Source: Saprospiraceae bacterium (GTDB taxonomy: Bacteria > Bacteroidota > Bacteroidia > Chitinophagales > Saprospiraceae). From it: a stretch of DNA of 64,000 bases. The notes beneath the pieces were generated by a model. The model was not told where the DNA came from. It ran no database searches and worked only from the letters and a program-made list of their open reading frames with translations. Each line of letters opens with the position of its first letter. Positions within the stretch are counted from its first letter, which is position 1. A program made the position numbers and the translations under genes. The stretch covers positions 23,111 to 87,110 of the forward strand of contig JAHDHL010000021.1 in assembly GCA_020631355.1 (NCBI GenBank), written 5' to 3'. Positions 45,247-56,300 of the stretch are shown here, piece by piece.

Positions 45247-48200
45247 TTATCGCTTCATTACTTTCTCAGTACCAATGAGTTGGCCATCCAATTCCACTAC
45301 TACCATATAAAGTCCAGTAGGATAATTAGATAAATCCACCTCATTTTGAGTTGTTTGTTGTAATAAAGTACCTGTGGCATCAAAAATGAAGATGGAAGCA
45401 TCATCAACATTGGTCTTCACCTCAATCATTCCTACGGTAGGATTAGGACTCACCGTCATCTCGTAAGTAGCTTCATTCGTTACTTCTGCTATTGGAATGA
45501 ATGCGTCTTCTTCCATGGTTCTTTCACCAATACAATCCACCTGACTTTCGAATGCCCCCATATCCACTACGGTAAATATTCTAGGATTTCCTGCAAAGTC
45601 TTCAGTACCGACGACATATGTATCATTACCACCATTAGCAGCAGGAGAACAAGGACTCAATGAAAAGTCCGCATTGAATAAGACATCACCCACTACATCA
45701 GAATAACTATTATCCACTGTGGTTCCAGTGAAGTCATCTCCTTGGATATAGCAATTCTCAGAATGGATGTTCATGATACCTGTTCCATATTCCCTTACCA
45801 ACTTCACGGAAGAGAGGTCTTGGTGAGAAATGATAGAATTATAGAAATTAGCCGTAAGGGCAACACCATTCTTTACTTGGAGTGAAAGTAGAGCCTGATC
45901 AGATACATCACCAGTAAGTGTGGAATTCATCAGTTCAAGGGTATGGTCCTTAGAATTGGCTGTCACTCTGATACCATTGGAATTCCTAGCAGCATTATTA
46001 GCTATGATGGAGTTCTCTAGACGGGTCAATTTGGCATTTTGTGCCTCAATAACACTTCTGATTCCTGCATTGTTATTCATCATCTCCGTTTGACGAATTA
46101 TCAGACTTGAATTATTGATACTGAACATGGCACTACCATAATCCGCCTTACAATTCTGAATGGATGAGGATTCAATGGTTACTACTGAATTCAGAGTAGC
46201 AAAAATGGCACCTCCTTTTTCGGCCCTATTCCATCGGAAATTCACATTCACGATAGTGATATCGGATTTGTTCACATAGATACCACCACCTTTCACATTG
46301 GATGTAGGAGTATCTATGGCACTACCTTGTTTGATGGTCAATCCATCCAACATGGCACAATTCGAATTATCCGCTGTGACCACATGGAATGCGTTACCAT
46401 TGTATGACCCATCACCATCTATGTCTCCTGACAGGATTGTAGTGTAGGTATCGGCATCCCTTGTTCCGCCTCCCATTGGGTAGCCACCCAGAAGCATCAT
46501 GCCTGGCAATAACTCAAAGGATTCACTCTGGTCAGTTGAGGATGGCTTATAAGTACCCTCAGCAATATGGATGGTTCTGTAATAACCTCCCATCATTGCA
46601 TCCTGCAAATCCGTATATGCATTTTCCCAGGATGAACCATCATTAGCACCCGTTGCGGAAGCATCTACATAGATATCGCCATCAGAACCTGCTTCTGCCG
46701 GCTCCTCTACCAATAATGCAGCCGGGGCGATACACCCATTTGCATCCTTTACTGCAACGGCATATACACCCGCTTCCATATCCTTGATATTTGGAGTTGT
46801 GGTTCCATCCGTCCAAAGGTAAGTGTAAGGTGCCGTTCCTCCAGTGACGGAAACATTAGCCTTGGCATCTCCACTTCCCACACAAGATGGACCATCCAAA
46901 AGATTGACTGTTGCCATAAGAGGATCGGGTTCTACCACATCCACCATTATAATTACTTCGCAATTATTGGCATCCGTAACAGACAAGGTGTATGCTCCGC
47001 CAGACAAATCACCAATACTAGTGGTGGTTGCTCCTGTGCTCCAATTGTAGGTATATGGCAACACTCCGCCAGTTACCTGAGTTGTCACCATGCCATCGGA
47101 GTCACCATTACAAGTAATATTATTGGTCTGGTGAGTTACTAATAGTGGATTCGGTTCATTGATTACAACAGTACTATTATCCGTACAACCATTGGCATCT
47201 GTAATTGTAAGTTGATATACTCCTCCCGGAACATCAGAAATACCTGGGGTAACAGCTCCATTACTCCATAAGTAACTGTAAGGGAAAGTTCCACCAGTTA
47301 CGGCTGAAAATGCAGCACCATCAGCATTCCCTGAACACAATACATGATTGGTTACATCTGTTGAAACGGCTAATCTGGATGGGCTACTGATGGTTATGTT
47401 TTCCGTTACGGTACATCCATTAGCATCCGTAACCTGAACTGTTTGGATGCCCACGGAAAGATTGATGGCAGAAACTGTGGTCTCGTTATTAGACCAAAGG
47501 AAAGTGTAGGGTGCAGTTCCTCCGTTCACTACAGCGGTAGCACTTCCATCGGAATTACCGAAACAAGAAACATCATTTACCAAATTGACACTAATGGTTA
47601 ATACTTCGGGTTGTGTGATGGTACCCATAGTTGTGGCGGTACAGCCATTGGCATCCGTAACTGTAATGATATAATTCCCATCGGATAATCCTGTCAGTAT
47701 AGCATCCGTACTTGGTCCACTGCCCCAATCGTAGGTATATGGAGGTGTAGCATCAGTAACGTTGATGGTCATTTGGCCATCCGCAGCGCCATTACAAGAT
47801 ATATTGGCATCCACAGTGGTAGTGGCAATGATGGTATTCAAACCATCATCATTGATTGTCCAAGCATCATTATTTGTCAAATCATTCCATGCTGGTTCAC
47901 CTATACAAGAATACTTCAATCCGTATGCACCCAATTCCAATCCCTGTGAAACGTTCTGACTAGCCCAACCTATCAGTGTATTATCATAGTTGGAGATGGA
48001 TAGATTCGAATAGCTTAACATGTTATACATGCTCGTGACTGATGAGATATTCCAATTCCCCAAATTCTGATCGAATGAGGATGTACCTTGAAACATACTC
48101 AATGCCAACTGCAAACTAGATACATTCCAACCACTGATATCTTGATTGAAAACGTTATTATATTGAAACATCCCAAGCATATCAATTACATTGGATACAT

Positions 48201-51200
48201 CCCAACCACTGATATCACTGTTCATGGATGTACCCGCAAAGGCATATCTCATATTATCAATAGTAGAGACATCCCAGGCACTCAAGTCGCCAGCAAAGGA
48301 AGTAGCATTAAAGAACGCTGCAAAGAAAGATGCACAGTTGGAAAGATCAGGTGTATCAGTTGCATTACAAACCAAATTTGTACAACCATTATAGGCATAA
48401 GTGAAAGAATGCCACTCAATTTCTCCCCATTGGTCGATGGATAAGATCTTATCCTTATCCCCCGTATTCCAAAATTGCATCTGTGGGAATTGTCCCCTAA
48501 TGGCTACTTGGTAAGTACCCGGGGTACCATAATCATGAGTGACTAATCCTGTGAGTCCAAAATCATCATAGATACCATCATTGTCCCAATCCACATCATA
48601 ATTGATTGGGTTTACCGTACCTATAAATTCCAATGGCAGGGTGATGGATGAACTATTCGAAGTACCTGGGTTATCCGTTTTCCATGTAGTAACGAATGGA
48701 ATCATATCACAGTAAGGAGAGGACGCTGATTGATATTCATATGCACCCATATCCACTGTGGATCCATTATAAAAACGGGGTTGACCAGCGATATCGGTTG
48801 TTTTTGTCATTACGGAAGACCCTGAAGTTCCATCACCTGCATTTTCGGCTGGGGAGCAATTTCCTAATCTCAATCCATCATCCGCTGTCATCCAGATACC
48901 ATCAGCTCCTTGAGGATTGGAAACACCCATGAAGTTCGCATTTTGGTTGTTGATATTCCCATTTATACCTGCATAGTCAGAAGACTCGATAAGTAGGGAA
49001 TGGGATACGGATATGACCGTGTTATTTTGGTTATCATTAATCGCCTGATTACCCAGTATACAATTGACAACATTTATCGTGGTCGGACCAGATGAACTGT
49101 AACCATAGGCTTTCACTGATATTGAATTATCTAAGAATGTAGAATTGTGTACATTACAGGTAGCATCAGAAACTACCTCCAATCCCGAGACCTGATTCCC
49201 ATAGAATATCGAATTATTGATATCAGAGACATTACCTTCCATGATATCCAACGCACCAGAATTGGATTTATTCGCTGTGAATACACAGTTATTGAATGTA
49301 TCGTAGGAATCCGGACCGCCACTGAATCCAAAATACATGCAATATCCACCTCCATCAGAGGTTCCGATATTCCTATCGAATATGCAATCCTCCACTACTG
49401 TATTCGTAGATGATGACGAAACTCCACCACCGTGTCTGGCATAGTTGTATTGGAAAGTACAATTCCTGATTTGTATATCCGTATCATATAAGTATAGTCC
49501 TCCTCCTAAATCACGGTATACAGGACCATTCCAACTATAACTATCGTTTGAGCCTGCATCTGCATTTCCATTTTGGATGACCAACCCATCTATTACTGGG
49601 TTTCCAGTGATACCAGATATAACAAATACATGGTATGCATTTTCTGAACTATTAGAGATAAAAAGGTCTGTGCCTTGTCCACTGACTGTATCATCCTGAT
49701 TGAAATCACCACTCAGGATGGTTGGATGGTTAATGACATCCCTTTCTGACAACATGGTCTCAGTTCCGTCGAAACCTCCATAAACCTTAAGTTCGTGATC
49801 CATATGGAAAGAGAAATCCCTTGAGTCATTTCCGTTATCAATGGGGTCAGAGGTAGGGTAGTAAGTACCCTCGGCCACCCAAATCTCACCGCCCTCACAA
49901 GCTGCATCCAATGCATCCTGAAGATTATTGTATGCATTGCTCCAAGAGGAGCCATCATTACTACCCGTAGCATCCACATCCACATATCTGACATTGGCAA
50001 CCTGACGGTTTACAATAAATCTTACTTGGGGCCTATGGGTTCGGACATAAAATCCTTGTGTGGCAGTACATGGGTGGGCATATCCTGTGGTCATTACCCT
50101 ATTAGAGGAATAATCCTCTCTGATTACATCTGTATCTGCCTGTCCTCCATCTTGTCTACAATTTTGGAGAACGATATTATCTGTCCCATCCCAGACCCAA
50201 TTCGTACCGAAATCGGCCCTATGCCATCCCGTATATTGTCCTGCGTCCACTACCGAAGTAGCTACTGAAGTAAGATTATTTACAAAAGTGGTATCAGCAG
50301 GTAAATCGTCATTCTGATAATCATCTGTGATGTATATGTCGAATGTATTGGGTTCTGGCGAATTATCTACTTCTACATTCCATTCCACACCCACTATCTC
50401 ATCACCCGGAAGTAATCCCATAGTTTGTAGTTCACTATTCAAGAATAAGAACTGAATCTTGGCATATGAAAACTCGGAGGGCATGAATCCATGTGACTCA
50501 TTTCCACTGGTATAAGTACCATTACCCAATGTCAATGCTACTTCAGCTGTACTTTGGTATGGATCGACTATATTGGTATAGGTAACCGAAGTTCCTGCGG
50601 CATCCGTGGCAGTTACGGTATAAGTTCCTGAGGCTACATTAGATAAATTTTGGTCAGTACTTCCATTACTCCAAAGATATGTGGGTGTTGAACAGATATC
50701 AGACACCGAAAGGGTGATTCCCCCTCCTGTACCTGGGCATGTTTCGGGAGAGGTTGTTCCTGTAATGGTAAAAGTTACTCCATCTTCTTGTTTTTCGTAG
50801 GCTCCCATATCGACAGTGGAACCATTATAGAAGCGAGTCTGGCCGGCAGCGTCCATTGTTTCTGTCATTACGGATACTCCGAATATTCCATCCCCTGCAT
50901 CATGGGCCGGAGAGCAATTCCCTAATCTCAGTCCATCATCCGCTGTCATCCAGATACCATCGGCCCCTTTAGGATTGAACGCATCCACGTAATTAGGAGA
51001 CATCTCATTGATTACTCCTGTATTCCCAGCGAAGCCAGTACTATTGGCTATTAATGAATGAGTAACATTGTAGGTATAATTAGAACCAGATGCACCAGTG
51101 TTTCCACCTATAACACAGTTGATGGCATTGAGTACGGTTGGGTCAGTAGAGGAATAGCTTTGGAGTAAAAAATCAGAGGAGTTATTATTGAATGTAGAAT

Positions 51201-52254
51201 TATAAACATTAATGATACCATTTGCATAACCATAGATTGCGGTACCATCATTGGAATCGAAGATACAATTCCTAAAAGTAGAAATATTTCCGCCGCCACC
51301 ATTCAAGTAACCTGCTCCATGATTATATCCATCATTCTGACTGAATACACAATTCAAAAACGAATCATTACATCCTCCATAAATTGAATACTGCATCATT
51401 CCTCCAGCGCCCCAATCATTGGAGACATTACGATCAAAAAGACAATTCCTGAAAGATAGATTAGTACCAGCAGAAGTGATACCTCCACCATAATATCCCT
51501 CATTGAATTGGAATGTGCAATTTTCCAATTGGGCATCAGAATAATAGATGGCCAATCCTCCTCCTAATAAATCATAAATGCTTATTCCCGAATAACTATA
51601 GTTGTCATTATTACCTGCTTCCCTAGCATAACCATGTGCGATGGTAATTCCATCCATGATAGCAGCGTTGGATTGGTTGACCCATACCATGACGTGCTTT
51701 GCATTTTCATTATTATTCGTGATTACGAATGTGTATCCTGAACCACTCACTACATCATCCTGATTGAAATCACCACTTAGGATAGTTGGATGATTGATGA
51801 TATCCCTTTGGCCAATACTGGTTTCAGTACCATCGAAACCACCATAAAGTTTAAAATCAAAATTGGCATGGAATGCTCTTCTTCTGGGATCGGTTCCATC
51901 ATCCAAGGGGTCGGCGGTAGGAAGATAGGTACCTTCTGCTACCCAAACTTCACCTCCGATACTTACATTATCAATACCATCTTGTAGGTTATTATATGCA
52001 TTGGCCCATGAGGTCCCATCATTATTGCCTGTGGCATCAACATCCACATAAACGAGTGGGGTGTTCAGTGATTGTGCCGTCACGGTCTTGATTGTTTCCG
52101 TATACCATTCGAAGATATTGATGGATTTCGAATCGTGGTCAATGGACATGGCACTTAGCTCATTGAATACGAATAAAGTGAGGAGCACCATCATCCAAAT
52201 GGAATAGTTGATGCCCTTTTTCAAGATTGTTCTTAGATTGATTTGATTTTTCAT
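45247..52254 (-). CDS. Giant T9SS adhesin: three beta-helix modules, BspA/DUF285-like repeats, five or more SprB repeats
   Basis: About 2335 aa from the ATG at 52254 (the track-length frame starts 12 codons earlier). A long signal peptide ends near NELSA. Two paralogous beta-helix modules follow (about 65-490 and 757-1175; each opens VDVDATG-x-NDG and contains WVAEGTY, GGFDGTET, NHPTILSGDFNQDD). A lone SprB-like unit lies between them. Next come a PKD-like strand region, DUF285 repeats (about 1210-1475; FNQDISGWNVSS, FDQNLGNWNISS) and five SprB repeats (about 1475-1850; CxGxxDG ... PYTYxW ... VTDANGC). A third beta-helix (about 1860-2235) and the sorting tail (SVSPNPTVG to GTEKVMKR) end it. 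Secreted by T9SS; likely a surface adhesin or gliding-type protein. Controlled by the box promoter upstream. Confidence 0.9.
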   Translation of the reverse strand: MKNQINLRTILKKGINYSIWMMVLLTLFVFNELSAMSIDHDSKSINIFEWYTETIKTVTAQSLNTPLVYVDVDATGNNDGTSWANAYNNLQDGIDNVSIGGEVWVAEGTYLPTADPLDDGTDPRRRAFHANFDFKLYGGFDGTETSIGQRDIINHPTILSGDFNQDDVVSGSGYTFVITNNNENAKHVMVWVNQSNAAIMDGITIAHGYAREAGNNDNYSYSGISIYDLLGGGLAIYYSDAQLENCTFQFNEGYYGGGITSAGTNLSFRNCLFDRNVSNDWGAGGMMQYSIYGGCNDSFLNCVFSQNDGYNHGAGYLNGGGGNISTFRNCIFDSNDGTAIYGYANGIINVYNSTFNNNSSDFLLQSYSSTDPTVLNAINCVIGGNTGASGSNYTYNVTHSLIANSTGFAGNTGVINEMSPNYVDAFNPKGADGIWMTADDGLRLGNCSPAHDAGDGIFGVSVMTETMDAAGQTRFYNGSTVDMGAYEKQEDGVTFTITGTTSPETCPGTGGGITLSVSDICSTPTYLWSNGSTDQNLSNVASGTYTVTATDAAGTSVTYTNIVDPYQSTAEVALTLGNGTYTSGNESHGFMPSEFSYAKIQFLFLNSELQTMGLLPGDEIVGVEWNVEVDNSPEPNTFDIYITDDYQNDDLPADTTFVNNLTSVATSVVDAGQYTGWHRADFGTNWVWDGTDNIVLQNCRQDGGQADTDVIREDYSSNRVMTTGYAHPCTATQGFYVRTHRPQVRFIVNRQVANVRYVDVDATGSNDGSSWSNAYNNLQDALDAACEGGEIWVAEGTYYPTSDPIDNGNDSRDFSFHMDHELKVYGGFDGTETMLSERDVINHPTILSGDFNQDDTVSGQGTDLFISNSSENAYHVFVISGITGNPVIDGLVIQNGNADAGSNDSYSWNGPVYRDLGGGLYLYDTDIQIRNCTFQYNYARHGGGVSSSSTNTVVEDCIFDRNIGTSDGGGYCMYFGFSGGPDSYDTFNNCVFTANKSNSGALDIMEGNVSDINNSIFYGNQVSGLEVVSDATCNVHNSTFLDNSISVKAYGYSSSGPTTINVVNCILGNQAINDNQNNTVISVSHSLLIESSDYAGINGNINNQNANFMGVSNPQGADGIWMTADDGLRLGNCSPAENAGDGTSGSSVMTKTTDIAGQPRFYNGSTVDMGAYEYQSASSPYCDMIPFVTTWKTDNPGTSNSSSITLPLEFIGTVNPINYDVDWDNDGIYDDFGLTGLVTHDYGTPGTYQVAIRGQFPQMQFWNTGDKDKILSIDQWGEIEWHSFTYAYNGCTNLVCNATDTPDLSNCASFFAAFFNATSFAGDLSAWDVSTIDNMRYAFAGTSMNSDISGWDVSNVIDMLGMFQYNNVFNQDISGWNVSSLQLALSMFQGTSSFDQNLGNWNISSVTSMYNMLSYSNLSISNYDNTLIGWASQNVSQGLELGAYGLKYSCIGEPAWNDLTNNDAWTINDDGLNTIIATTTVDANISCNGAADGQMTINVTDATPPYTYDWGSGPSTDAILTGLSDGNYIITVTDANGCTATTMGTITQPEVLTISVNLVNDVSCFGNSDGSATAVVNGGTAPYTFLWSNNETTVSAINLSVGIQTVQVTDANGCTVTENITISSPSRLAVSTDVTNHVLCSGNADGAAFSAVTGGTFPYSYLWSNGAVTPGISDVPGGVYQLTITDANGCTDNSTVVINEPNPLLVTHQTNNITCNGDSDGMVTTQVTGGVLPYTYNWSTGATTTSIGDLSGGAYTLSVTDANNCEVIIMVDVVEPDPLMATVNLLDGPSCVGSGDAKANVSVTGGTAPYTYLWTDGTTTPNIKDMEAGVYAVAVKDANGCIAPAALLVEEPAEAGSDGDIYVDASATGANDGSSWENAYTDLQDAMMGGYYRTIHIAEGTYKPSSTDQSESFELLPGMMLLGGYPMGGGTRDADTYTTILSGDIDGDGSYNGNAFHVVTADNSNCAMLDGLTIKQGSAIDTPTSNVKGGGIYVNKSDITIVNVNFRWNRAEKGGAIFATLNSVVTIESSSIQNCKADYGSAMFSINNSSLIIRQTEMMNNNAGIRSVIEAQNAKLTRLENSIIANNAARNSNGIRVTANSKDHTLELMNSTLTGDVSDQALLSLQVKNGVALTANFYNSIISHQDLSSVKLVREYGTGIMNIHSENCYIQGDDFTGTTVDNSYSDVVGDVLFNADFSLSPCSPAANGGNDTYVVGTEDFAGNPRIFTVVDMGAFESQVDCIGERTMEEDAFIPIAEVTNEATYEMTVSPNPTVGMIEVKTNVDDASIFIFDATGTLLQQTTQNEVDLSNYPTGLYMVVVELDGQLIGTEKVMKR

Positions 52255-52310
52255 TTTCAAGCGTTTTGTTGATAAAATTTTGTGGTGCAATTCTGTTCGA
52301 TTGCCTGTGA

Positions 52311-52402
52311 CAAAACTAGGTCTGAGTAACTGTTTTCAATCTTGGAACTGGCTGAAGTGAGGGTAAAAGGTTGTGAATGGTAGGAATTCAATTGTGAATG
52401 GA
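52311..52402 (-). promoter_or_regulatory. Promoter of the 2335-aa adhesin gene with three LytTR-type direct repeats
   Basis: Minus-strand boxes TCCATTCAC (52402-52394), ACCATTCAC (52381-52373) and TCACTTCAG (52360-52352) are spaced by exactly 21 bp. The -7 box TAGTTTTG (52318-52311) follows after 33 bp. The third box scores 8 of 9 on the LytTR consensus though it looks unlike the others at first sight. The start codon is 57 bp from the -7 box. Confidence 0.75.
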
Positions 52403-52452
52403 AAAACGGCTCATCCGTGTACGCATCGTTATGTCTTACATCTCTTTATATA

Positions 52453-52490
52453 TAAAAAAATGGTGTTGGAACATTCTGTTCCAACACCAT
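52453..52490 (-). terminator. Strong terminator after the first LytTR regulator gene
   Basis: 14-bp stem ATGGTGTTGGAACA/TGTTCCAACACCAT with a 3-base loop; the minus strand then reads TTTTTTTATATA. It separates the regulator gene from the adhesin promoter. Confidence 0.85.
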
Positions 52491-52514
52491 AAGGGCCAAT
52501 TCAATCTGATTCAA

Positions 52515-53273
52515 TCAGCCTATTTTCATTCGGTCTAATAATTTTTGTTTGTTGTTTCTACTTACTGAAATAATGGCACCATCCTCCATTCTGATGGTAT
52601 TCTCCTCTATATTAATAGAATTGAAATAATTCAGATTGATAATGAAACTGCGGTGTACCTTAATGAAAAGGGTAGTAGGGAGCATTGCTTCTATTTGGGA
52701 GAATTTGAGGTTACTGATGAACTTCTCCTTTCCCTGATAGAGGTAGGTATAATTCCCGGATGCCTCCACGTGCTGTATATCCTTAATGGGTATCTTGTGA
52801 TACACCTTATTCTTCTTGATGAATATGGATTCATCGAATTCCACATTAGAGGGATTGGGATTTGCGATAGGATCTCCCTTGGGTTGTTCTTCGTTCTTAG
52901 TTGTTTGTCCGAAAGCCTGGTCTATGGTAGCAGCAAGAGTGAATTTACTGGTGGGTTTGATGAGATAACCTGCGATATTGGATTTTTTGGCAGCCTCATA
53001 ATGTATCGGGTCATTGAAACTCGTCAGATAGATAATGGGAATTTTCATATGGGATATTTTCGCCCCTATCTCTGTCCCGTTCATATTCCCTTTGATATCA
53101 ATATCCATGAGAATGAGGTCAGGTGATTGGCTGAAGATGTACTCTAGTGCATCAGCAGCATTATCCACACTCTTTACTTCCTGATACCCCAACTCATCTA
53201 GCATCATTTCCAAATCAAGGGTGAAAGAGATGTTATCCTCTACAATTAGTATGTTTAACTCGGACTGTTTCAT
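52515..53273 (-). CDS. LytTR-family response regulator (RR1)
   Basis: 252 aa. Receiver domain 1-120 with acidic residues Glu12/Asp13, phospho-Asp57 in LILMDIDIKG, Thr84 and Lys106. A linker of about 25 residues leads to the LytTR DNA-binding domain (about 150-250; KDIQHVEASGNYTYLY, KVHRSFIINLNYF). LytTR proteins bind 9-bp direct repeats, usually with a 12-bp spacer. Its own promoter carries two such boxes (ACCATTCGA), so it probably regulates itself. It is a paralogue of RR2 at 56775-57542: the receivers share the same length and key positions. Kinase HK1 is encoded directly upstream and is the likely partner. Confidence 0.93.
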   Translation of the reverse strand: MKQSELNILIVEDNISFTLDLEMMLDELGYQEVKSVDNAADALEYIFSQSPDLILMDIDIKGNMNGTEIGAKISHMKIPIIYLTSFNDPIHYEAAKKSNIAGYLIKPTSKFTLAATIDQAFGQTTKNEEQPKGDPIANPNPSNVEFDESIFIKKNKVYHKIPIKDIQHVEASGNYTYLYQGKEKFISNLKFSQIEAMLPTTLFIKVHRSFIINLNYFNSINIEENTIRMEDGAIISVSRNNKQKLLDRMKIG

Positions 53274-53296
53274 GTCGCCTTTATGGCTTTGATATA

Positions 53297-53366
53297 CAAA
53301 ATTATGGATTCTTAATCATCACCTTACCAAAAGATGTCGAATGGTATGCAAACCATGTCGAATGGT
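53297..53366 (-). promoter_or_regulatory. Promoter of the RR1 gene with two LytTR-type direct repeats
   Basis: Two identical minus-strand boxes ACCATTCGA (53366-53358 and 53345-53337) are 21 bp apart. The -7 box TAATTTTG (53304-53297) lies 32 bp after the second, the same geometry as at the adhesin promoters. The boxes differ in their last two bases (GA, not AC), perhaps marking a different binding preference. The start codon is 23 bp from the -7 box. Confidence 0.72.
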
Positions 53367-53395
53367 TGTTTTTTCTGTATCAACGGATTACATCC

Positions 53396-56300
53396 TTAAT
53401 TGTTTTGTATTCCCTCAAATGGGAAGAACAGGAAGAAGGTCGTCCCTTTACCTACCTCACTCTCTATCCTGATATCACCATCGTGTTGTTTGATCAGTTC
53501 ATATACGAGGTGTAAGCCCAAGCCAGTACCTTTTTCTCCTGAAGTCCCATCCGTGGATTTTTCCCGTGATAGTTGGAAAATATCCTTGAGTTTGTCTGAT
53601 GATATACCGACTCCCGAATCTCGGATTTTCACTTCTATTCCCTTATCAGTGGTTTGGGATTGCAATAGGATGACTCCCTCTCTCTTGGTATATTTGATAG
53701 CATTATCCATGATATTCCGAATGATGGTCAGGAGAGAACTCCTATTGGCATAAATCCAGATCCCATCCTCTATTTCATTCCTTACATGCAATTCCTTATC
53801 ATCAGATAAGCGGGCCAAGGTTAGAATTACTTCTTCGACGATGCCTCCCAATTCCAATTTTTCCTTTTTACTTGGCATTGAGTTATTTTGGGCCATGGCC
53901 CAATTGAGCAGATTATCCGTTAGGATATTCAGCCCCAAGGCGTCCCGTTCTATGGATACACCGAATTTCTCCATTCTTTCGTAATCCTTTTTCTTCAACA
54001 GGAAATTGATCTTACGAGCCATTCCCCGGAAAGCGATAGCAGGTTTTCTCAAATCATGTCCGAGGATGGCGAATATCCTATCCTTGGTAAAATTGAGTTT
54101 TTCCAATTCATCCTTTTGTTCTGAAATCAGGACATATTTCTCTTGGAGGTCCTTGTTCGCAATTTCGATTTGGCGTTCGAGTTCTTCCTGTCGTCTTTTC
54201 TGAATCAAGGAACGATAGCGAAAGAAAAGAACAACCATACCTATCACTCCCAAACTCATCAGGATATAGAACCAAGTCGTCCGATAGAATGGAATGGGAA
54301 TATCCACCTCAAAGGTCAATGTATCCCCATTATTGAAATCGCCCTTGTCATATCCTTTGATTTCCAAGGTATATTTGCCGAAAGGCATCTTATTGACACG
54401 CAATTTCGATTCGTCCAAAACAATCCAATTATTACTGAATCCGTTGATGCGATAAGCATATTTCTTATTGTTACGAAACCCGTAATTCAATAATGAAAAA
54501 TCCAGTATGAAGTAAGGATTATCCCGTCCGAGTCTAATGGATTGCGATTTTCGGGCGGATTGGGTGATATCTTCCAATTCATTCGTTCCATCATTGAATA
54601 TCTGGATATCTGTGATGTACAAACGATTGTCCTGTTTTTTCCTTTGGGGAAGTTGGTTTGGATTGAATGATACGATTCCCTCCATCCCTCCAAAAAACAG
54701 TGCTCCATCTGAGGCATTGAAAAATGATATCCTATTGAATTCTGCATCTGGCAAGCCATCATCCGTAGTGAGTACCATGACATCAAAACTCTCCTTATCA
54801 AACTGAACCAATCCCGCATCCGTACTCATCCAGAGATAGCCTTCCTTATCTTCCATTACACCATAGACATTGTTGTCAGGGAAGTTATTCCGTTTATCAA
54901 ACAGTTGGCTCTCATTCGTATTCCGATTCCATTTAATGAGTCCTGAAATGGATGATATCCAGTAAGTACCTTTTTGATCCTTATGGATGTGTTGGATGTC
55001 CGTTTCTGGGAGGAAATGTTCTTCATTTCCTCCTGCCCAATATCGTGCTTGGATATTCCTTGTCTTAGGATTGAATAGGTACAATCCCCGATTCGTGCAC
55101 AACCAGTATTCAGTAGGGGATTCTTCTATGATTTGTAATACGATGGCAGATTTGAATTCTCTGAATTCATCACCAATGGGTAGTATCTGAATGGTAGGTG
55201 CTCCTCTGTCCTTGAATGCTAGTCCATTGCCCGTACCCAACCAAATGATGTCTTCCTTGAGATGTATGGACCATATATCAATGAGGGAATATCGGCCATC
55301 GGATTCAACCTTATGATAGTAATATTCCACCTTATCTTCTTTCATATCTAAGGAACGAAGTGTCCTTCTACCACCGACCCAGAACTTACCATCCTTATCC
55401 TTTTTGATGGGTCTGCCCCAATAATCCACTTGTTTATCCCCTAGTACCGTTCCAGGGTCTTCAAGTGTTTGGTCTACCAATTCCCAAGTTCCATCAGATA
55501 GGTTCATTCTAACCAATCCTCCCATTTCCAAGTTGGCATATAGGGTGTCTTCCTCATTCCATATTCCTCTTACGGAAGTATTGAGTAGGAAATCATCAGA
55601 TGGGGTAAAATATCTTTTGAATAGGGTCGGGTTCAATTGTAACATGGAAATCCCCACATCGCTATTGAGCCAAACCCTGCCCTTACCATCCACAAAAAAG
55701 TAATTGATGTAATTCAATACCTGGTCGGGTAATATGTCCTTTCCATTATAAGAATTGATCAGTGTCCCTTTTGAATCGAATGTTTTCCATAGACCATCTT
55801 CCAAACTCCAGAATGTATCTTCTATCGGATTGAAATATGTGATACTGGAATTCAGTGATGGAATCAGAGTGGATTTCCTAGAAGTTGTATCATATACAAG
55901 GTATTTCCACTCTCCTTCATTGCCTTTTATTTCGTAACTGTAGGATAATTTGCCATTGATTTCGAACACCTGATTGATTTGGTATGCATCATCAGGTTCG
56001 ATAGTGAATCGGGTTTTACCCTGGGGATTGATTACGGTTAATTGATTGCCATGAATCAAAACCAAATCCCCATTGGACAAACGATATCTGAGGTCGAATG
56101 CTTGCAGTTCGGACAAATCTATTTCTTCGAATTTATCCCATTTGTCATAGATAATAATTTTCTGATGATCTGGACTATGCAGGTACAACCGACCTTGTTC
56201 ATCCCTGATAACATCCCTGACTTCCCAGAACTTCCAACTACCACTGGTTATCAATTTCCTTTCGAAGGGTACGGATGGGCCAAAACGTTCCTCTACACTG

